Shown here one piece after another: positions 12,421-23,982 of a stretch of DNA of 64,000 nt; the stretch's first letter is position 1, and every line of letters starts with the position of its first letter. Under the pieces are notes generated by a model that worked only from the letters and a program-made list of their open reading frames with translations, was not told the origin of the DNA and did not search any database. The translations under genes and the position numbers were made by a program. Source of the stretch: Hexactinellida sp. DTS-2022 (lineage: Eukaryota > Porifera > Hexactinellida); assembly GCA_028753945.1 (NCBI GenBank), contig JAPNXP010000007.1, positions 3,782,001-3,846,000 of the forward strand, in the 5' to 3' direction.

Positions 12421-12807
12421 TTCATGTGCGTAGACTTCGGTAGGCTTGGTAGAGCCATTGCTATACCAATAATTTACACAGAATCAGTATTTACTATTAA
12501 AGATAATCAAAATTGTCAATGATATTTTGCCAAAAAAGAAGTGGGGAGGCACTCCCTTTTCAAATTTAGCATTCTCTTAGAAAACATAGGTGAAAACGGC
12601 CCCAATAATGAATTCTATAGATAACTGATAGGAAGGAGCGCCCCCCCCCCCTGGGATATAAGCGTCCCCCTAGCGAAATAAGTGGGGGGCGGGCACCCCC
12701 GAGCCCCCCCCCCAAAAAAAACATCACTGAAAATTGTCCCAAAGATATCACTGAAAATTGTCCAACATAACCCATAATACCAATGTTTACCTCGAGGCTA
12801 CGCCCCT
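12421..12807. mobile_element. Possible diverged relative of the 143-bp hAT MITE
   Basis: The left part shares TGCGTAGACTTCGGTAGG...ATACCAATAATTT with the 143-bp MITE family, and the right end reads GAGGCTACGCCCCTA. A C/G-rich internal block lies at 12638-12716. No clean 8-bp duplication was found, so the limits are approximate. Confidence 0.4.
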
Positions 12808-12937
12808 ATTTATGACATTGCAATAGCTGATTTACCTTAAATTGACATTTTATGGAAACAAGACCAAGTAAATATACCTAGGAGGCTAATTCAAAATAAT
12901 TCAGTAACTAAATACATAGTATGAATGGGGATGCGGA

Positions 12938-13310
12938 ATAAGTTCGAAAGTTGAAGTAGGAATTAATCCTAAAAATGAAGTAGGAATAAGTTCGAAAGGC
13001 CTGTAAGTAGGAATAAGTTCGAAAACTTATGAAGTAGGATAAGTCCGAATATATTTCTGAAGTAGGATTAAGTCCGAATATATTTCTGAAGTAGGAATAT
13101 GTTCGAAAGGCCTGTAAGTAGGAATAAGTTCGAAAACTTAATTAGTAGGATAAGTCCGAATATATTTCTGAAGTAGGAATAAGTTCGAAAGACCTGCATG
13201 TAGGAATAAGTTCGAAAACTTATGAAGTAGGAATAAGTTCGAAAATATCACTGAAGTAGGAATAATATCGAAAGGCTTCCAAGTATGAAAAGTTCGAAAA
13301 ACAATTAATT
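12938..13310 (+). repeat. Left tandem array of MULE 1
   Basis: Around a dozen units of 27-31 bp alternate between types with GTAGGAATAAGTTCGAAAAC and GTAGGATAAGTCCGAATATA. Spacers between the cores are themselves shared (GGCCTGTAA, CTTATGAA, TATTTCTGAA). The array is a component of the terminal inverted repeat, since the right end carries the same units in reverse. Confidence 0.9.
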
Positions 13311-13445
13311 GGTCTGAAGTCGGTTTATTGGTGTTTTATCATAACACTTGCATTTGCATTCATTAATAAGTCATCTATTTTTGTTTAACACTTTTGCAAT
13401 TATATATATATCTAGGTAATTTGTAAATTTTGCTATCAGTTTAGA

Positions 13446-15718
13446 ATGGAATATTCAATCATTGAAGGCAAACGGTTAAATTCTTTGAACGACCTATCAG
13501 ATGGATATACAGTAGAACCTCGTTATACGAACACATTTAATACGAATTTTCGGATAAGACGAACAAACAGATCCTCAAAATCAAGTCCCTACAATGGCTA
13601 TTGAATGGGTATTACTCCGATTAATACGAACTCCGGAAAAGAAAACAAAATTTTACCATCCGTTGGTGTTCGTGTTAACGAGGTTCCACTGTGGGTATAC
13701 CCAAAATCGCGAATCAAATGGTAATATCTACCTCCGATGCACTCTTGCAAAGCAATGTAATTGTCTAGGATTGGCGAAAATTCCCGATATAAGGTCTCTA
13801 TTAGAGGTTACAAAAGCGCATAACCATTCTCGTTCTGAATACATGTCAGATAGTATTGTCCTCAGGGGTTTATCTGGATGCCTGGCCGGCACTTCAAAGT
13901 GCCGGTTAGGCATCAGTTGTGATCAAAAACTGCGTGATTTGCGAAACGATTTAGGTCCCGGGTTGACATTTAATTAGCTGCTGGGTGTATGGCCAGATTT
14001 CCTGGTCCAGAAATGGTTGGATAGACAACCGTTGTGCACCGTAGCAGTATTACGTCCTAAATAATGCCGCATCATTGAATTATACTGATTATGTATTATG
14101 GCTAATGCTTCTAGGGTGCCGGAAATTTCTACCTCCATAATAAAGTGCCAGCAATGAAAATCCTAGATAAACCCCTGATTGTCCTAGCAAATAAAATAAA
14201 ACGACAGCAGAATCATCTACAGATGGTTTAAGAGAAATCTTCAACAACGCATGTCGCAATGCAGATGGAGCATCTTCTCTAACATTTAAGAAACTTGAAA
14301 GTTCGATGTGTTAAAGACGAAGGGTAGAACTTCCTAAGCTGCCGATATCTCCAGAGGAGTTTATCGAGCTCCCGATAGACGATCACAGACTAACTATTAG
14401 AGATGGAAATGAAACAGCAATATTGTTCGCCACTAATCTTTTGATATAAAAACTCGTGGAACTAGATACTATCCATTTTGACGGGACTTTTAAGGTAATA
14501 CCTCATATTTTTTTACCAGCTTTTTCCAATTTTCATACAATATAAAGGACATGCTGTACCAGCATTAGATATATTAATGACAAGCAAAAACGAACATTTG
14601 TATACAACCGTATTATCATCTCTTCGTCAATATATTCCAGATTTTAATCCATTAATGGCAATATGTGACTTTGAAAAAGCACCGCAAACTCTTTTATAAA
14701 TATTTTTCCACATATAACTCTTGTAGGTTGTGGGTTCCATTATACCAAGGCTCTTCATGATAAAATTCGAAAATTAGGGCTCGGTCAACTTTACCTAACT
14801 AACAAAGTTTTTTAAAAATGGGTTCATCAAATGATGGCGTTGCAATTTTTAACTGAAGAAGAGATTAGTCCTACTTTCATAGTAATTCATTTAGAGTTAG
14901 TGGGAGTAGCTGATTTAGAATTGGAGCTAGTGAGTTTATTCATAATTATTTATTAAAACATGGATTGATGGGAGTCAAAGCTTGTCCATTTTTTTTACAA
15001 TGAGGTCACTGCCAATAATGGCGCATAATCCTATCATAAATTATTACTCTAAAGACTTACATTAAAACAAACCATCCAAACACATGGGAATTCATGTCAG
15101 CAATGGATAAAGTAATGTCTGATTATGATTTAGAAGTAAAGAGACTGGAATCACTGGATGATGGGTTAGAAATTACAAGATTACCCAAACTTAAGTCTCG
15201 TACAAATGTTGAACTCAGAACAGAATATAAAACAAAGTATCTAAACAAAACATATTCACCCCTTGAATATATCAACGCAATTTCATTTACGATAGGCTGT
15301 CAAAATCAAAGTATGCAAAATACATCAAGTGAGCAAACAGGGCTATCAGATGAGGAAGATCCAGTTTAATCCAGAGATGACGAATTTAGAGAGATCAAGT
15401 GTCATTAGTGCCTTGGGACATACGCAAAGTACGGTGGTGCAGGTGGTGCTAAGTCCACCTGTACTTTGTATTGAGGTGCACCACTGGCACTTTTGGTACT
15501 TTGTATTGAGGTGCACCACTGGCACTTTTGGCTACAGGTCAAAGGTTTGCGCCTATGCCTTGGGAAGCAGGGCGAAAATTTTGCCTTACTGCATGAAAGT
15601 TATGCACATGCTGGATTTTTCGAAAGTTGTGCAAATAGATTACACCAGTGACCAGTTGAAACATGACTGTCCAATCTGTCGTGAGAAGATTGTTGGGATT
15701 ATGAGGGTCTTTCAGTAG
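13446..15718 (+). pseudogene. FLYWCH-MULE transposase and RING relic of MULE 1
   Basis: An ATG at 13446 begins MEYSIIEGKRLNSL. After an inserted MITE (13510-13691) the FLYWCH-type finger resumes (NIYLRCTLAKQCNC ... KAHNHS). The MULE core follows with a first Asp (DTIHFDGTFKVIP, about 14475), a second Asp (MAICDFEKA, about 14665) and a CGFHYT word near 14730. Multiple frameshifts and stops break this part. The C-terminal segment 15094-15369 is open and leads to a RING-like end (HDCPICREKIVGIMRVF) at about 15660-15715. The first half of the RING is degenerate. It is dead as a transposase, but MULE 2 has the same domain order, so the RING belongs to the element and not to a neighbour. Confidence 0.75.
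13510..13691. mobile_element. Pogo/Tc1-type MITE inside MULE 1
   Basis: Inverted ends CAGTAGAACCTCGTTATACG and CGTTAACGAGGTTCCACTG bound 182 bp; TA precedes the left end. It interrupts the FLYWCH finger of the MULE 1 transposase, so it arrived after MULE 1. Confidence 0.75.
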
Positions 15719-16449
15719 AATACTGCTCTATTAAAGTGGGGTCAAAAATTAAGTTTCAGTGACCAACCTCTGTCTAGTTAAGTTTTATGCCTGATTCTGA
15801 TAATTTAGGATGTAACTCGCGATTTAAGCTCCCATGCCGCTCTGGAAAGTTTGGGCAAACTTTAATATAGCGACAAATTCAAAGGGCATCCGGCAATCAT
15901 TTTGAAAAATTAAGGCCCTCTCTGAACATTTCATAAATTGAGATTAGAGTATTTTTGAACAGTATACAATAAGTAGTAGCTTCTCTGAAAATTTCAACTC
16001 AATCGGGACTATACTTTTAATGTAATAACCTTTTGAAGATTCTTACGTCATTTGTCACCATGGGAGGTCCATTCTTCAGCTATTTTCTTAAGGTTTTTGA
16101 AGCATATCCACAGTGGCACGAAATGGTCAAATCCTGGAAGTAGCTATTTAGGTGTAAGATAGCGCATTAAACTATATTATTTACCTAAGGGAAATCGCAT
16201 TCATAGAATCCATTGGTGAAATTAGATTTTTTTTATGGCTCCAGATGTGAAAGTTATGACGTCATTGTCACATTTTTGAAAGTGTTAAAATACACCTAAT
16301 TGCTCAAAACTCACATTTCATATCAGTTAGAAACGTGAAAATTAATAGACATTATGTATACTAATAGTGCCTACATATTCCTCACCCAAAATCTCGAATA
16401 TACTTATTCATTATCAAATTACTATGTCATCATGACAATACAAAAAATT

Positions 16450-16755
16450 TGGAAATTCACTTAATCGCACATAATTCGCACCGTCGACGAGATAAACTGT
16501 GAAAATTAATAGAACATAACATTAATGATGATGACACGTTGGTCACACCAGATTTCCATTATGCTTGCACATTATGCTTGCTCCTTATCGCATTATGAAA
16601 TAATCACAAAATTTCGCATTGTAATTTTGACTATTTAGGGCCTATTTACGCTATATAATCAATGTTAGAAGTACAGAAACCACACACCTCCCAAGAAAGC
16701 GGCTGGTGTGTGGTTGTGTTATGCTTCAAATCGACTTCGAAAGCGAAGCGCGCTA
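16450..16755 (+). repeat. Dispersed repeat copy (AATTCGC family) with GC-rich tail
   Basis: It shares the ATAATTCGCACCGTCGACGAG and CTATTTAGGGCCTATTTACGC words with copies near 8130, 22885 and 35285. The tail 16690-16755 (GCTTCGAAAGCGAAGCGCGCTAG) reappears inverted at 2355-2440 and 35130-35190. Confidence 0.5.
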
Positions 16756-17589
16756 GTTACTTACTAAATTTTGAATATATTATATGATTTTTTTGGTATA
16801 CCGGCAATCATTTGTCTATATTTTTGACAAAAGTTGGTCTGCACACCTAATAGCTTGCTTAGATATATTTAAAATCAATTTCTCAAGGTTATTCCAATAT
16901 AAAATATTGTAAACTAATAATTAAAACACGAAAGCAGCCTTTTCAAAATTCAGCTAACCAACCAGCTAAGCAACCACAATGTTTACATACAACATCAAAA
17001 TTGGAATTTATGGTAAATTTCAAGTGACCCAGTAAGTTCGAGGTAACTAAACTAAATTATCGGGAACTTTCGGGAATTTAGAATTGGCTTTATTAAATAG
17101 AGAATTTAAAATGCTATCATATAAAACCTACGAGAAAACTTGACAGAACGCGACAGATAAAGTTTTTAAACTTTGTAGTCAACTAACGGTTGAAATATCT
17201 AATATTGAATTTAGCAATTTATTGAACGTGATTATTTTATGTGTTATTAGAACTAGGATTAATTACTCACCGTTAATATGAAACTCATCTATACTAGCAA
17301 CCAAAAGAAGTCGTTAGAATGCACTAGTTGTATTTATTTTAAGAAATGAGTGTGATAATACACACAGTTCATTTGTGGTTTTGAATAATTCTTTCTGAAC
17401 AATTAGAATAGTCACACTAGTCAAATTCCAAATGTAGCTATACAACGTGAGGTATTAGAGCTATTTTTATATTTTTTAAAGTAATATGATATTCAGCTTT
17501 CAGTTTAGCATTAAACTGTTACGATATATGATATAAAAATATTGGCCTACTTCCAGGTGCCGTGCCACTGTGATATCATATCCTATATA

Positions 17590-17785
17590 CAGGGGTTTTT
17601 AATGGTTCAGACCTTGGTGCAACTCAGCGCGGGCTTGGTGTAACTCAAAACTGCAGCGGCTGCGGCTGACCCTTAATCGTGGTGTAATTCAACACTGCAG
17701 AGGCCGCTGCCGAACGGAATCGTGGTGTAATTCAAAAAAATCTTGGTGCAAATTTTACACCAAGATCGGCCTTAAAAAACCCCTG
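17590..17785. mobile_element. Short MITE with CAGGGGTTTTTAA ends
   Basis: Inverted ends CAGGGGTTTTTAATGG and GGCCTTAAAAAACCCCTG are flanked by CTATATA on both sides (17583-17589 and 17786-17792). Internally it carries repeats of CTTGGTGCAA/CGTGGTGTAATTCAA. A 7-bp duplication is one short of the hAT norm, so the family is uncertain. Confidence 0.75.
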
Positions 17786-18179
17786 CTATATATGTACATG
17801 CAATAACCTTTTAACTGGCTATGTAGTATGTCTCCATGTAAATCTCGGTAAAAGACCTAATTTTGCACTTGGCCCTTTGAATTTGTCGATATAAAAAAGT
17901 TTGCCCAAACTTTCCAGAGCGGCATGGGAGCTTAAATCGCGAGTTATATCCTAAAGTATCAGAATCAGGCATAAAACTTAACTAGCCAGAGGTTGGTCAC
18001 GGAATCATAATTTTTGACCCCACTAATTAGTCTAATTATTCATTTAATAACTTCTTAATCTATTTATAAATATAATATCTTGTTAGTCTATATTCACTCC
18101 GTATCTTTTTGTCCAGTCATACATCATATTCATTAAATACTTCTAAATATGATAATTCATGCATGGGTTTTCTGGGTTA

Positions 18180-18405
18180 TTCCAAATTAATAGGGATTCG
18201 GACTTATTCCTACTTGGAGGCCTTTCGAACTTATTCCTACATCAGAAATATATTCGGACTTAATCCTACTTCACAAGTTTTCGAACTTATTCCTACTTAC
18301 AGGCCTTTTGATCTTACTCCTACTTCAGAGATATTTTCGAACCTATTCCTACTTCATAAGTTTTCGAACATATTCCTACTTAACATTCGGACTTATTCCG
18401 AGGAC
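18180..18405 (-). repeat. Right tandem array of MULE 1
   Basis: About eight units of TTCGAACTTATTCCTACTTC type form the reverse complement of the left array at 12938-13310, with the same spacer words (GGCCTTT, ATAAGTTT, GAAATATAT). Together they make the inverted ends of MULE 1. Confidence 0.9.
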
Positions 18406-18894
18406 CCGTATGAATTGACATACAGTATATTGATAGCTTTCCATAAGTGAATTATTGTATAATGCGTCTTGTATACAGTTTGTAGGGTTTTTATATACCT
18501 TTGTAGCTCTGAAAATATTTTTTCCCAGTACAGCGTCGTTATTAGACAATATACGGACCAATTTCTATTAGAGTTTGTACAGATATAATTATATTTTTGT
18601 AGTTAGCAAAAAATTCACTAGTATAGTCAAATTTGAAGAGCTAGTATGGATTACAATAGCTATTATTTAAGCAAAATCAACTAATATTATTTTAAACTAT
18701 TATTCGTTAACAATTATGAGGAAAATTAGTCAACTAAGATGAATGTTGTAAATGGGAAAAATTGAAAAACTGTCCGAAATTTCCACCAACTTTTTCTTTA
18801 GCTCGAAAATATATTTGGGCACCTTTGGGCGGACGTAGAAATATTTTAAATCGAAGCTTAGATAAATCTATACTATTAAACACAAGGCTGGGTG

Positions 18895-18897
<3 letters not shown>

Positions 18898-18928
<31 letters not shown>

Positions 18929-19256
18929 TGTATGTATGTATGTATGTATGTATGTATGTATGTATGTATGTATGTATGTATGTATGTATGTATGTATGTA
19001 TGTATGTATGTATGTATGTATGTATGTATGTATGTATGTATGTATGTATGTATGTATGTATGTATGTATGTATGTATGTATGTATGTATGTATGTATGTA
19101 TGTATGTATGTATGTATGTATGTATGTATGTATGTATGTATGTACGTATGTATGTATGTACGTATGTATGTATGTATGTATGTATGTATGTATGTATGTA
19201 TGTATGTATGTATGTATGTATGTATGTATGTATGTATGTATGTATGTATGTATGTG
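18898..19256. repeat. (TATG)n microsatellite, about 90 units
   Basis: A nearly perfect run of TATG units extends for about 360 bp, with TACG variants near 19142-19162 and TGTG close to the right end. All long open frames across it are artefacts of the 4-bp period. It abuts the left end of MULE 3. Confidence 0.98.
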
Positions 19257-19261
19257 TATAT

Positions 19262-21085
19262 GAATTGGTGCCATTTCGCCTACTTCCACTTCGCCTACTA
19301 ATTGTATCATAGTGCCATTTCGCCTCCTCAATGGAATGCATTGTTTAACACACATTTCTAAGTTTTCAATAACTATTTAGCTTCACAAAACATAAATAGA
19401 TTAATTAACATAAATAAATAATACTGGAACATTATAACAATTAATGAATGTTAAACATGTGCTGAGATAGCACGAATATATTCCTTCAGTGTAATAGTGT
19501 CCTGACGTAATCTGTTTTTCAAGATCTCTATTTTGTTGTCCTTATCTACGTATTTCTTTGCCCTTTTGGGAGTCTCGCTGCCTATTGCAAGTTGAGCGAT
19601 GGAAACTTCAGTATTCGCCTGCTCCTGTTTGAATATTTCAATTAATTCATAAACTTTGGGGTGGGATTTTTTTGCGATATGTTTAAGCTTCTTATGCCAA
19701 CCTTCAATGTGATTGTTGGTTCTGGACTGTTGGAGTTTATTTCATATACATTCCATAAACCGAGAGAAAAATTACCCACCAGCCATGTTTCCTCAAAGTA
19801 GGTTATGAATTCATCAACTCTGTGTAGATTTGGGGTTGTTTCTTTTACCTCTTGCCAGGCTAAGCGTACATTTCGAACAGGTACAAAGGCAAGTGCTACT
19901 GTCTGACGTATGAAACAACAGAAAGAAGCATCCTCCCGATATGCAATCTGAAGTCCAAGTTTCGATATTTTTCGATTCACTGCTTGAGTGAAATGAAAAA
20001 AACACCCATTTACCTGCGAAGATGGAAACGTAAGCTCAATTGCCTGTATAATTGCTAGCTCAAAGTCTGTTAGGATTTCAGCAGGGCTCATTATGTATCC
20101 AAGGTTTCGGGATTTTTGCTTGACAAGCTCAAACGCTCGCAAATATATACCACGGGATTTTCCAGGAAGTAGACAGTAAGCAAATGGGAATTGTTTCCCA
20201 TACTTCATAGAGTGTAGAGTAAATATCTGATAAAACAGTTTAGGACACGTCTGAAATGTTCCATCAACGTAAATTTTCTCGGATTCTGAAAGATGTTTAA
20301 GGTTGTCAGCTGTTGAAAATATAATGATTTTATCATTCCCCTCTCCAACTTCTGTCATCAAGAACAGCTCCCCAGCATGTGTTTTTGACCATTCTCCCTC
20401 AAAGTGAACTTCATCCCTAGACTTTGGAAGTGGTGGAAGTCTATTTCTTCTTATTCTATAGAGGGAGGACTTCATGGAGTAGAGTGTAGGTAATTTTGCA
20501 GCTACTTGGTCCATATTTTCACTAGCTGAGACTTCAACTAATTGTTGCTGATACACTGACGGTATTGGATCGATCGTTTCCTTTATTTTCGTCTTCATCA
20601 TTTCTACTGCTTTGCAAGCTGTCATCTCAGCTCTATCAGGTGGATGGGTATGCTCACCTGCTCTGCTTGATACGATCTCGCTTTTGATCGTTGTTAAACT
20701 TCCACTACAACTGCGACTCTTTGCACATCTCCAAAAGATACTATCATTCCGACCTCGCCTATTGATAACATACCTATAGCCCTCAAATATTAGCGAACGA
20801 GCGCCTCTGGTTGTTGTTACAAATTCCATATTGAGTCAAAGTTTAATAAGGGAAATACTCAACTGTTTAGTATTTATAAGATTAGTTTGATTAGAATCAC
20901 CTCTGTGTTTTTTGCACTTGAGAACATAAACATGTTGTTAAACAATGCATTTCATTGAGCAGGCAAAACCACACAAATATTAATAACATAAAAATGTGTT
21001 AAACAATGCATTCCATTGTGTAGGCGAAATGGCACTATTATACAATTAGTAAGCAAATTGGGAGTAGGCGAAATGGCACTAACCC
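19262..21085 (-). mobile_element. MULE 3 (FLYWCH-MULE), 1.8 kb
   Basis: Inverted ends of about 93 bp (19262-19354 and 20993-21085) read GAATTGGTGCCATTTCGCCT and GGGTTAGTGCCATTTCGCCT inward. The flanks GTGTATAT and GTGTATAA match at 7 of 8. Each end repeats the GGCGAAATGGCAC word, a mild version of the array ends of MULE 1 and 2. The single gene runs on the minus strand and fills most of the element. No RING finger is seen. Confidence 0.85.
19451..20829 (-). CDS. FLYWCH-MULE transposase, one frameshift
   Basis: The product is a cut-and-paste transposase acting on its own element's ends. The N-terminus carries a FLYWCH zinc finger (F15, Y18, W33, C35, C41, H60, H62). The MULE catalytic core shows D189 (YVDGTFQ) and D255 (LTDFELAI), followed by a C276-x2-H279 word. 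Near 19745, at about residue 360, the frame shifts; the next frame continues with NNHIEGWHKKLKHIAKKSHP, which holds the expected catalytic Glu, and runs to the stop at 19451-19453. A single frameshift therefore separates an otherwise complete protein of about 458 residues. The start at 20829 is the first ATG in frame. It may have been active recently, or the shift could be a sequencing error. Confidence 0.85.
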
Positions 21086-21096
21086 GTGTATAAATA

Positions 21097-22300
21097 CACT
21101 AACCGGCCAAAAGTATTTGAACAGCAATAATTTGTATTCAGACATTTGAAGTTATACAAGCATAATAACGTTAGTAGATGCTACAAAATGGCTATTTACA
21201 TGAAACAATATGTAAAGTATAATACAGCAGCAAATTTTCGAATTTACATTTTTATGGAGGCGTTAAACTCATTAAATATATAATTACCTAATTAAATAAT
21301 TAATTTGTGATCATTAAGATGCAATGTTAATATACTAATTCTGACAGCAGATTTGAATTCCACAAGGTTAAATTACTCTAAGTGCATAATTTCAAATCAA
21401 TCCGAATATTTTCTACTGTGATACAGCCACATTTCCATTTGTGCCACCATGGCCTACTTAATATACGGCTATATATGTTTCCGAGAAGGCCATAAAACAA
21501 AGAGGCCAGTCTTTGAGATAGTGAGTCATTACCTAATAATGAATTAAGTGTTAATTATCTCATTATCTCAAAAATTATTGAAGTTAGGCATATAAAATGT
21601 ATTATCGATGAATAGGAAGTTACCTATTCCGGACAGATCAGTACCAGTCTAGTTTACATAACATTCATAGTTTTTGAGTTATGGCACATTTTAGGAAATA
21701 TACATTTCCCATGGCAACCGAGGAATGTGTCAACATTTCATTTATAATTTCGATATATTTTATTCTACTACATCTGGGTATAACCATGTTCCAATTTTGA
21801 ACATTTATAACGCGTTTAACTATGTTAAAAGTATGCTAGAAAAACAAGATAATTAAGAACCAAAATAAACATAACGTCATCAGATGATGACATATCACAA
21901 TTCTGGAGGGTGCTATGTATACCTGGATACCATATTCCTATATAGTTATAATACACTTTTCAGCTCTATCATTGCTAATTATTCGAATAAAGATCAATTC
22001 TCCATTTTGAAAATTATAAACTGGCCTCTTTGTTTTATGGCCTTCTTGGCGACATATATAGCCGTATATTAAGTAGGCCATGGTGCCACTTATGCCACAA
22101 GTGGCACGTGGCAGAAATACTTATGCCACTTCGTGGATATTTTCTAAATTTAATTGAAATCACACTATTTTGTAAGGTATATGTATAATAAGAAATTTAT
22201 AGTCATTTCAGAGTAGTTTGGATAGCCGTTAATAAGTTACCAGACGAGTATTGTGTGTGCATTAAAATCCCTATTGTTCAAATACTTTGGCTGGTTAGTG
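21097..22300. mobile_element. Tc1-like MITE, 1.2 kb, carrying a foldback insert
   Basis: Inverted ends CACTAACCGGCCAAAAGTAT and ATACTTTGGCTGGTTAGTG are flanked by TA. The GGCCAAAAGTATTTGAACA word is typical of Tc1/mariner ends. About half the interior is a truncated member of the foldback family also found at 33550 and 52033. No transposase ORF. Confidence 0.8.
21446..22086. repeat. Truncated foldback repeat, left arm deleted
   Basis: The outermost 65 bp or so pair (CCATGGCCTACTTAATATAC against GTATATTAAGTAGGCCATGG). The left arm then jumps at about 21515 to the family's central TTTGAGATA region, while the right arm is present. Comparison with the complete palindrome at 52033-53108 shows that roughly the inner left arm is missing. 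Confidence 0.7.
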
Positions 22301-22441
22301 TATGTATATTTTTCTTTGTATGTTCTGAGTTGATTGAAGAAACTGGACTGTTTCCAAATGTGACTTTCGGCATATAGATGTAACCTTTGGCACCCGACAA
22401 CAATTTGAGGTCCCACTCAAATTTCTCACACCTCGACAAGT

Positions 22442-22860
22442 GTCACAGAGTTGGACGCGGGCCGAAATTTCTAACCGCGGCCCGGCCCGCGACCCGCAAT
22501 ATTAATAAATCCGGCCCGCGGGCCGCGACTGAATAATTCGGTCTACAAAAAGCCCGCATGGAAATTTTTGGCCCGCAAGAGGCCCGCAGCTTGTTTGTTG
22601 CAGCTTGCAGCTTGTATAAAGATTTCAATATGTTTGTTATTAATTTCAGGTGAATAGGATAATCATGGAATCTTTGAGTGAAATCGAGTTTGTGAAAACT
22701 GATGAATAAGGGAAAGATTAGTATTCTTACTTCAATGTATTCCCAATTGGTAACTCGTGACAATCCAAAATAACAATGCGGATTATAATGGGAGTAATTC
22801 CCGATCGGCCCTCTCGGCCCGAAAAAATAGTTTTTCGGGCCGCTTGCAACGGCATTGTCA
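22442..22860. mobile_element. Possible GC-rich hAT-type MITE
   Basis: Opposing blocks GGACGCGGGCCGAAATTTCT and TTTTTCGGGCCGCTTGCAAC are flanked by imperfect GTCACA / TGTCACA words. The interior repeats GGCCCGC. No clean target duplication was found, so the call rests on the inverted ends. Confidence 0.45.
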
Positions 22861-22884
22861 CATTTCGAGAACCCTGAAAATTCA

Positions 22885-23060
22885 TTTAATCGAATATAAT
22901 TCGCGCCCTCTAAGAGATAAAATCTGAAATTTAAAAAAACATGTACATTAATGATGCGGACACGTTGGTTATACTAGATTGTCAATATGCTAACTCTTTA
23001 TCGCATGACGTAATCACTAAAATTTCACAAAGTTAAATTCTACTATTTATCCACCATGTC
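22885..23060 (+). repeat. Dispersed repeat copy (AATTCGCGCCCTCT family)
   Basis: It contains ATAATTCGCGCCCTCTAAGA, a TCAATATGCTAACTCTTTAT word and a final CTATTTA, in the same order as the copies near 8130, 16450 and 35285. Confidence 0.5.
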
Positions 23061-23982
23061 CGTACAAACGAGGTTCTACTGTAGTAGTATATATGTATTG
23101 ATTAATAATAATTATTAGTATTTCATCTAGTAATGACTTCAATACAGCAATTCCTCGAAGCTTCAAGAAACTCGGATATGAAAGCTTCGATAGCGTAAGA
23201 AATGCTTTGAACAGAGATAAACATAAGGCAAAATCTGTCTGGGGAAAATTGTGAAATTACTCCCCCCCCCACACAGGGAGGACTGATAGCCATTTTTGGT
23301 CATTCGTAAACTGTAATAATAGTCTATGGTTAGATGCAATGAAATTTTTCAGCCTAGTGTCCGCTTGATAGTGGTGAGTTCATGCTAGTGGATAACAAAC
23401 TCCACGACCAGTCGAAAAGTTTAGTTGCTGTCTAGTGGAGTCAATGCAATGGATTCGACTAATCAGGCGAAATTGTAACTTATTGGAAGCATGGATTTTA
23501 GTTGAAAACATTAATTGTAGGAAATTAGAGCTATTCGGGAATTCAATATAATTATCACAGTCCAACAACTAGATTTATTCACTAGCTTTATATCTTGTCG
23601 AGAAAGTTCAGATACTTTAAGCTCATTACATGAATCTCTGTGTATAAAATTGCATCATACCTCTTCTTCTTCAGATTAACCAATCCCGATATTGTCATCC
23701 ACAGATGACCCGCAACCTCAAACTGATACTACCTCCAATATCCCCGAGTCAAATTGCTAGTGCCATCAGTAGATGACATTACTCTGTGTAATGAAGTAAT
23801 AGTTGAACTATCCGTGTTTAGTGAGGGAATCTGTGGTAAATTATTAATAAGTGGAATGGAATGGAAAAGTATTACACTAATTCACGGAGACTCTGTAGTA
23901 TTTCTAAAGATTGGAACCAATTTATTTAGTGCAAAAATCGAGGGAATTTTGTGTGTGTTCTTTCTTTTCAATACAAGAAGGT

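Larger units (their letters stand above)
15735..18024. mobile_element. Element with 155-bp inverted repeats inside MULE 1
   Basis: Positions 15735-15891 and 17872-18024 are about 155-bp inverted repeats that match closely by eye, starting AGTGGGGTCAAAAATTA. The 2.0-kb interior has no recognisable ORF. It contains a copy of the dispersed AATTCGC repeat near 16450-16670 and a small MITE at 17590-17785. The target duplication is unclear because the flanks are TTAA/AATTA-like. It begins 17 bp after the RING stop codon of MULE 1. Confidence 0.75.
12927..18407 (+). mobile_element. MULE 1 (FLYWCH-MULE-RING), 5.5 kb with tandem-array ends
   Basis: Perfect 8-bp duplications GTATGAAT lie at 12919-12926 and 18408-18415. 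Both ends start with GGG (GGGGATGC and GGGTCCTC) and then enter arrays of short units containing GGAATAAGTTCGAAA, in opposite orientation at the two ends. Between them are a decayed FLYWCH-MULE transposase and RING finger (13446-15718), then an inserted 2.3-kb element (15735-18024). The layout matches a metazoan Mutator-like element of the FLYWCH-bearing kind (Phantom-like). The 8-bp rather than 9-bp duplication is compatible with that group. Confidence 0.85.

Noticed and set aside
12938-13310. CRISPR-like array of 27-31-bp units
   Set aside because: The setting is eukaryotic, spacers are themselves repeated, and the same units lie inverted at the other end of a transposon.
18762-19355. Long open frames of MYVC or HTYI repeats on both strands
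   Set aside because: They are translations of the (TATG)n microsatellite; a 4-bp period without stops opens several frames at once.
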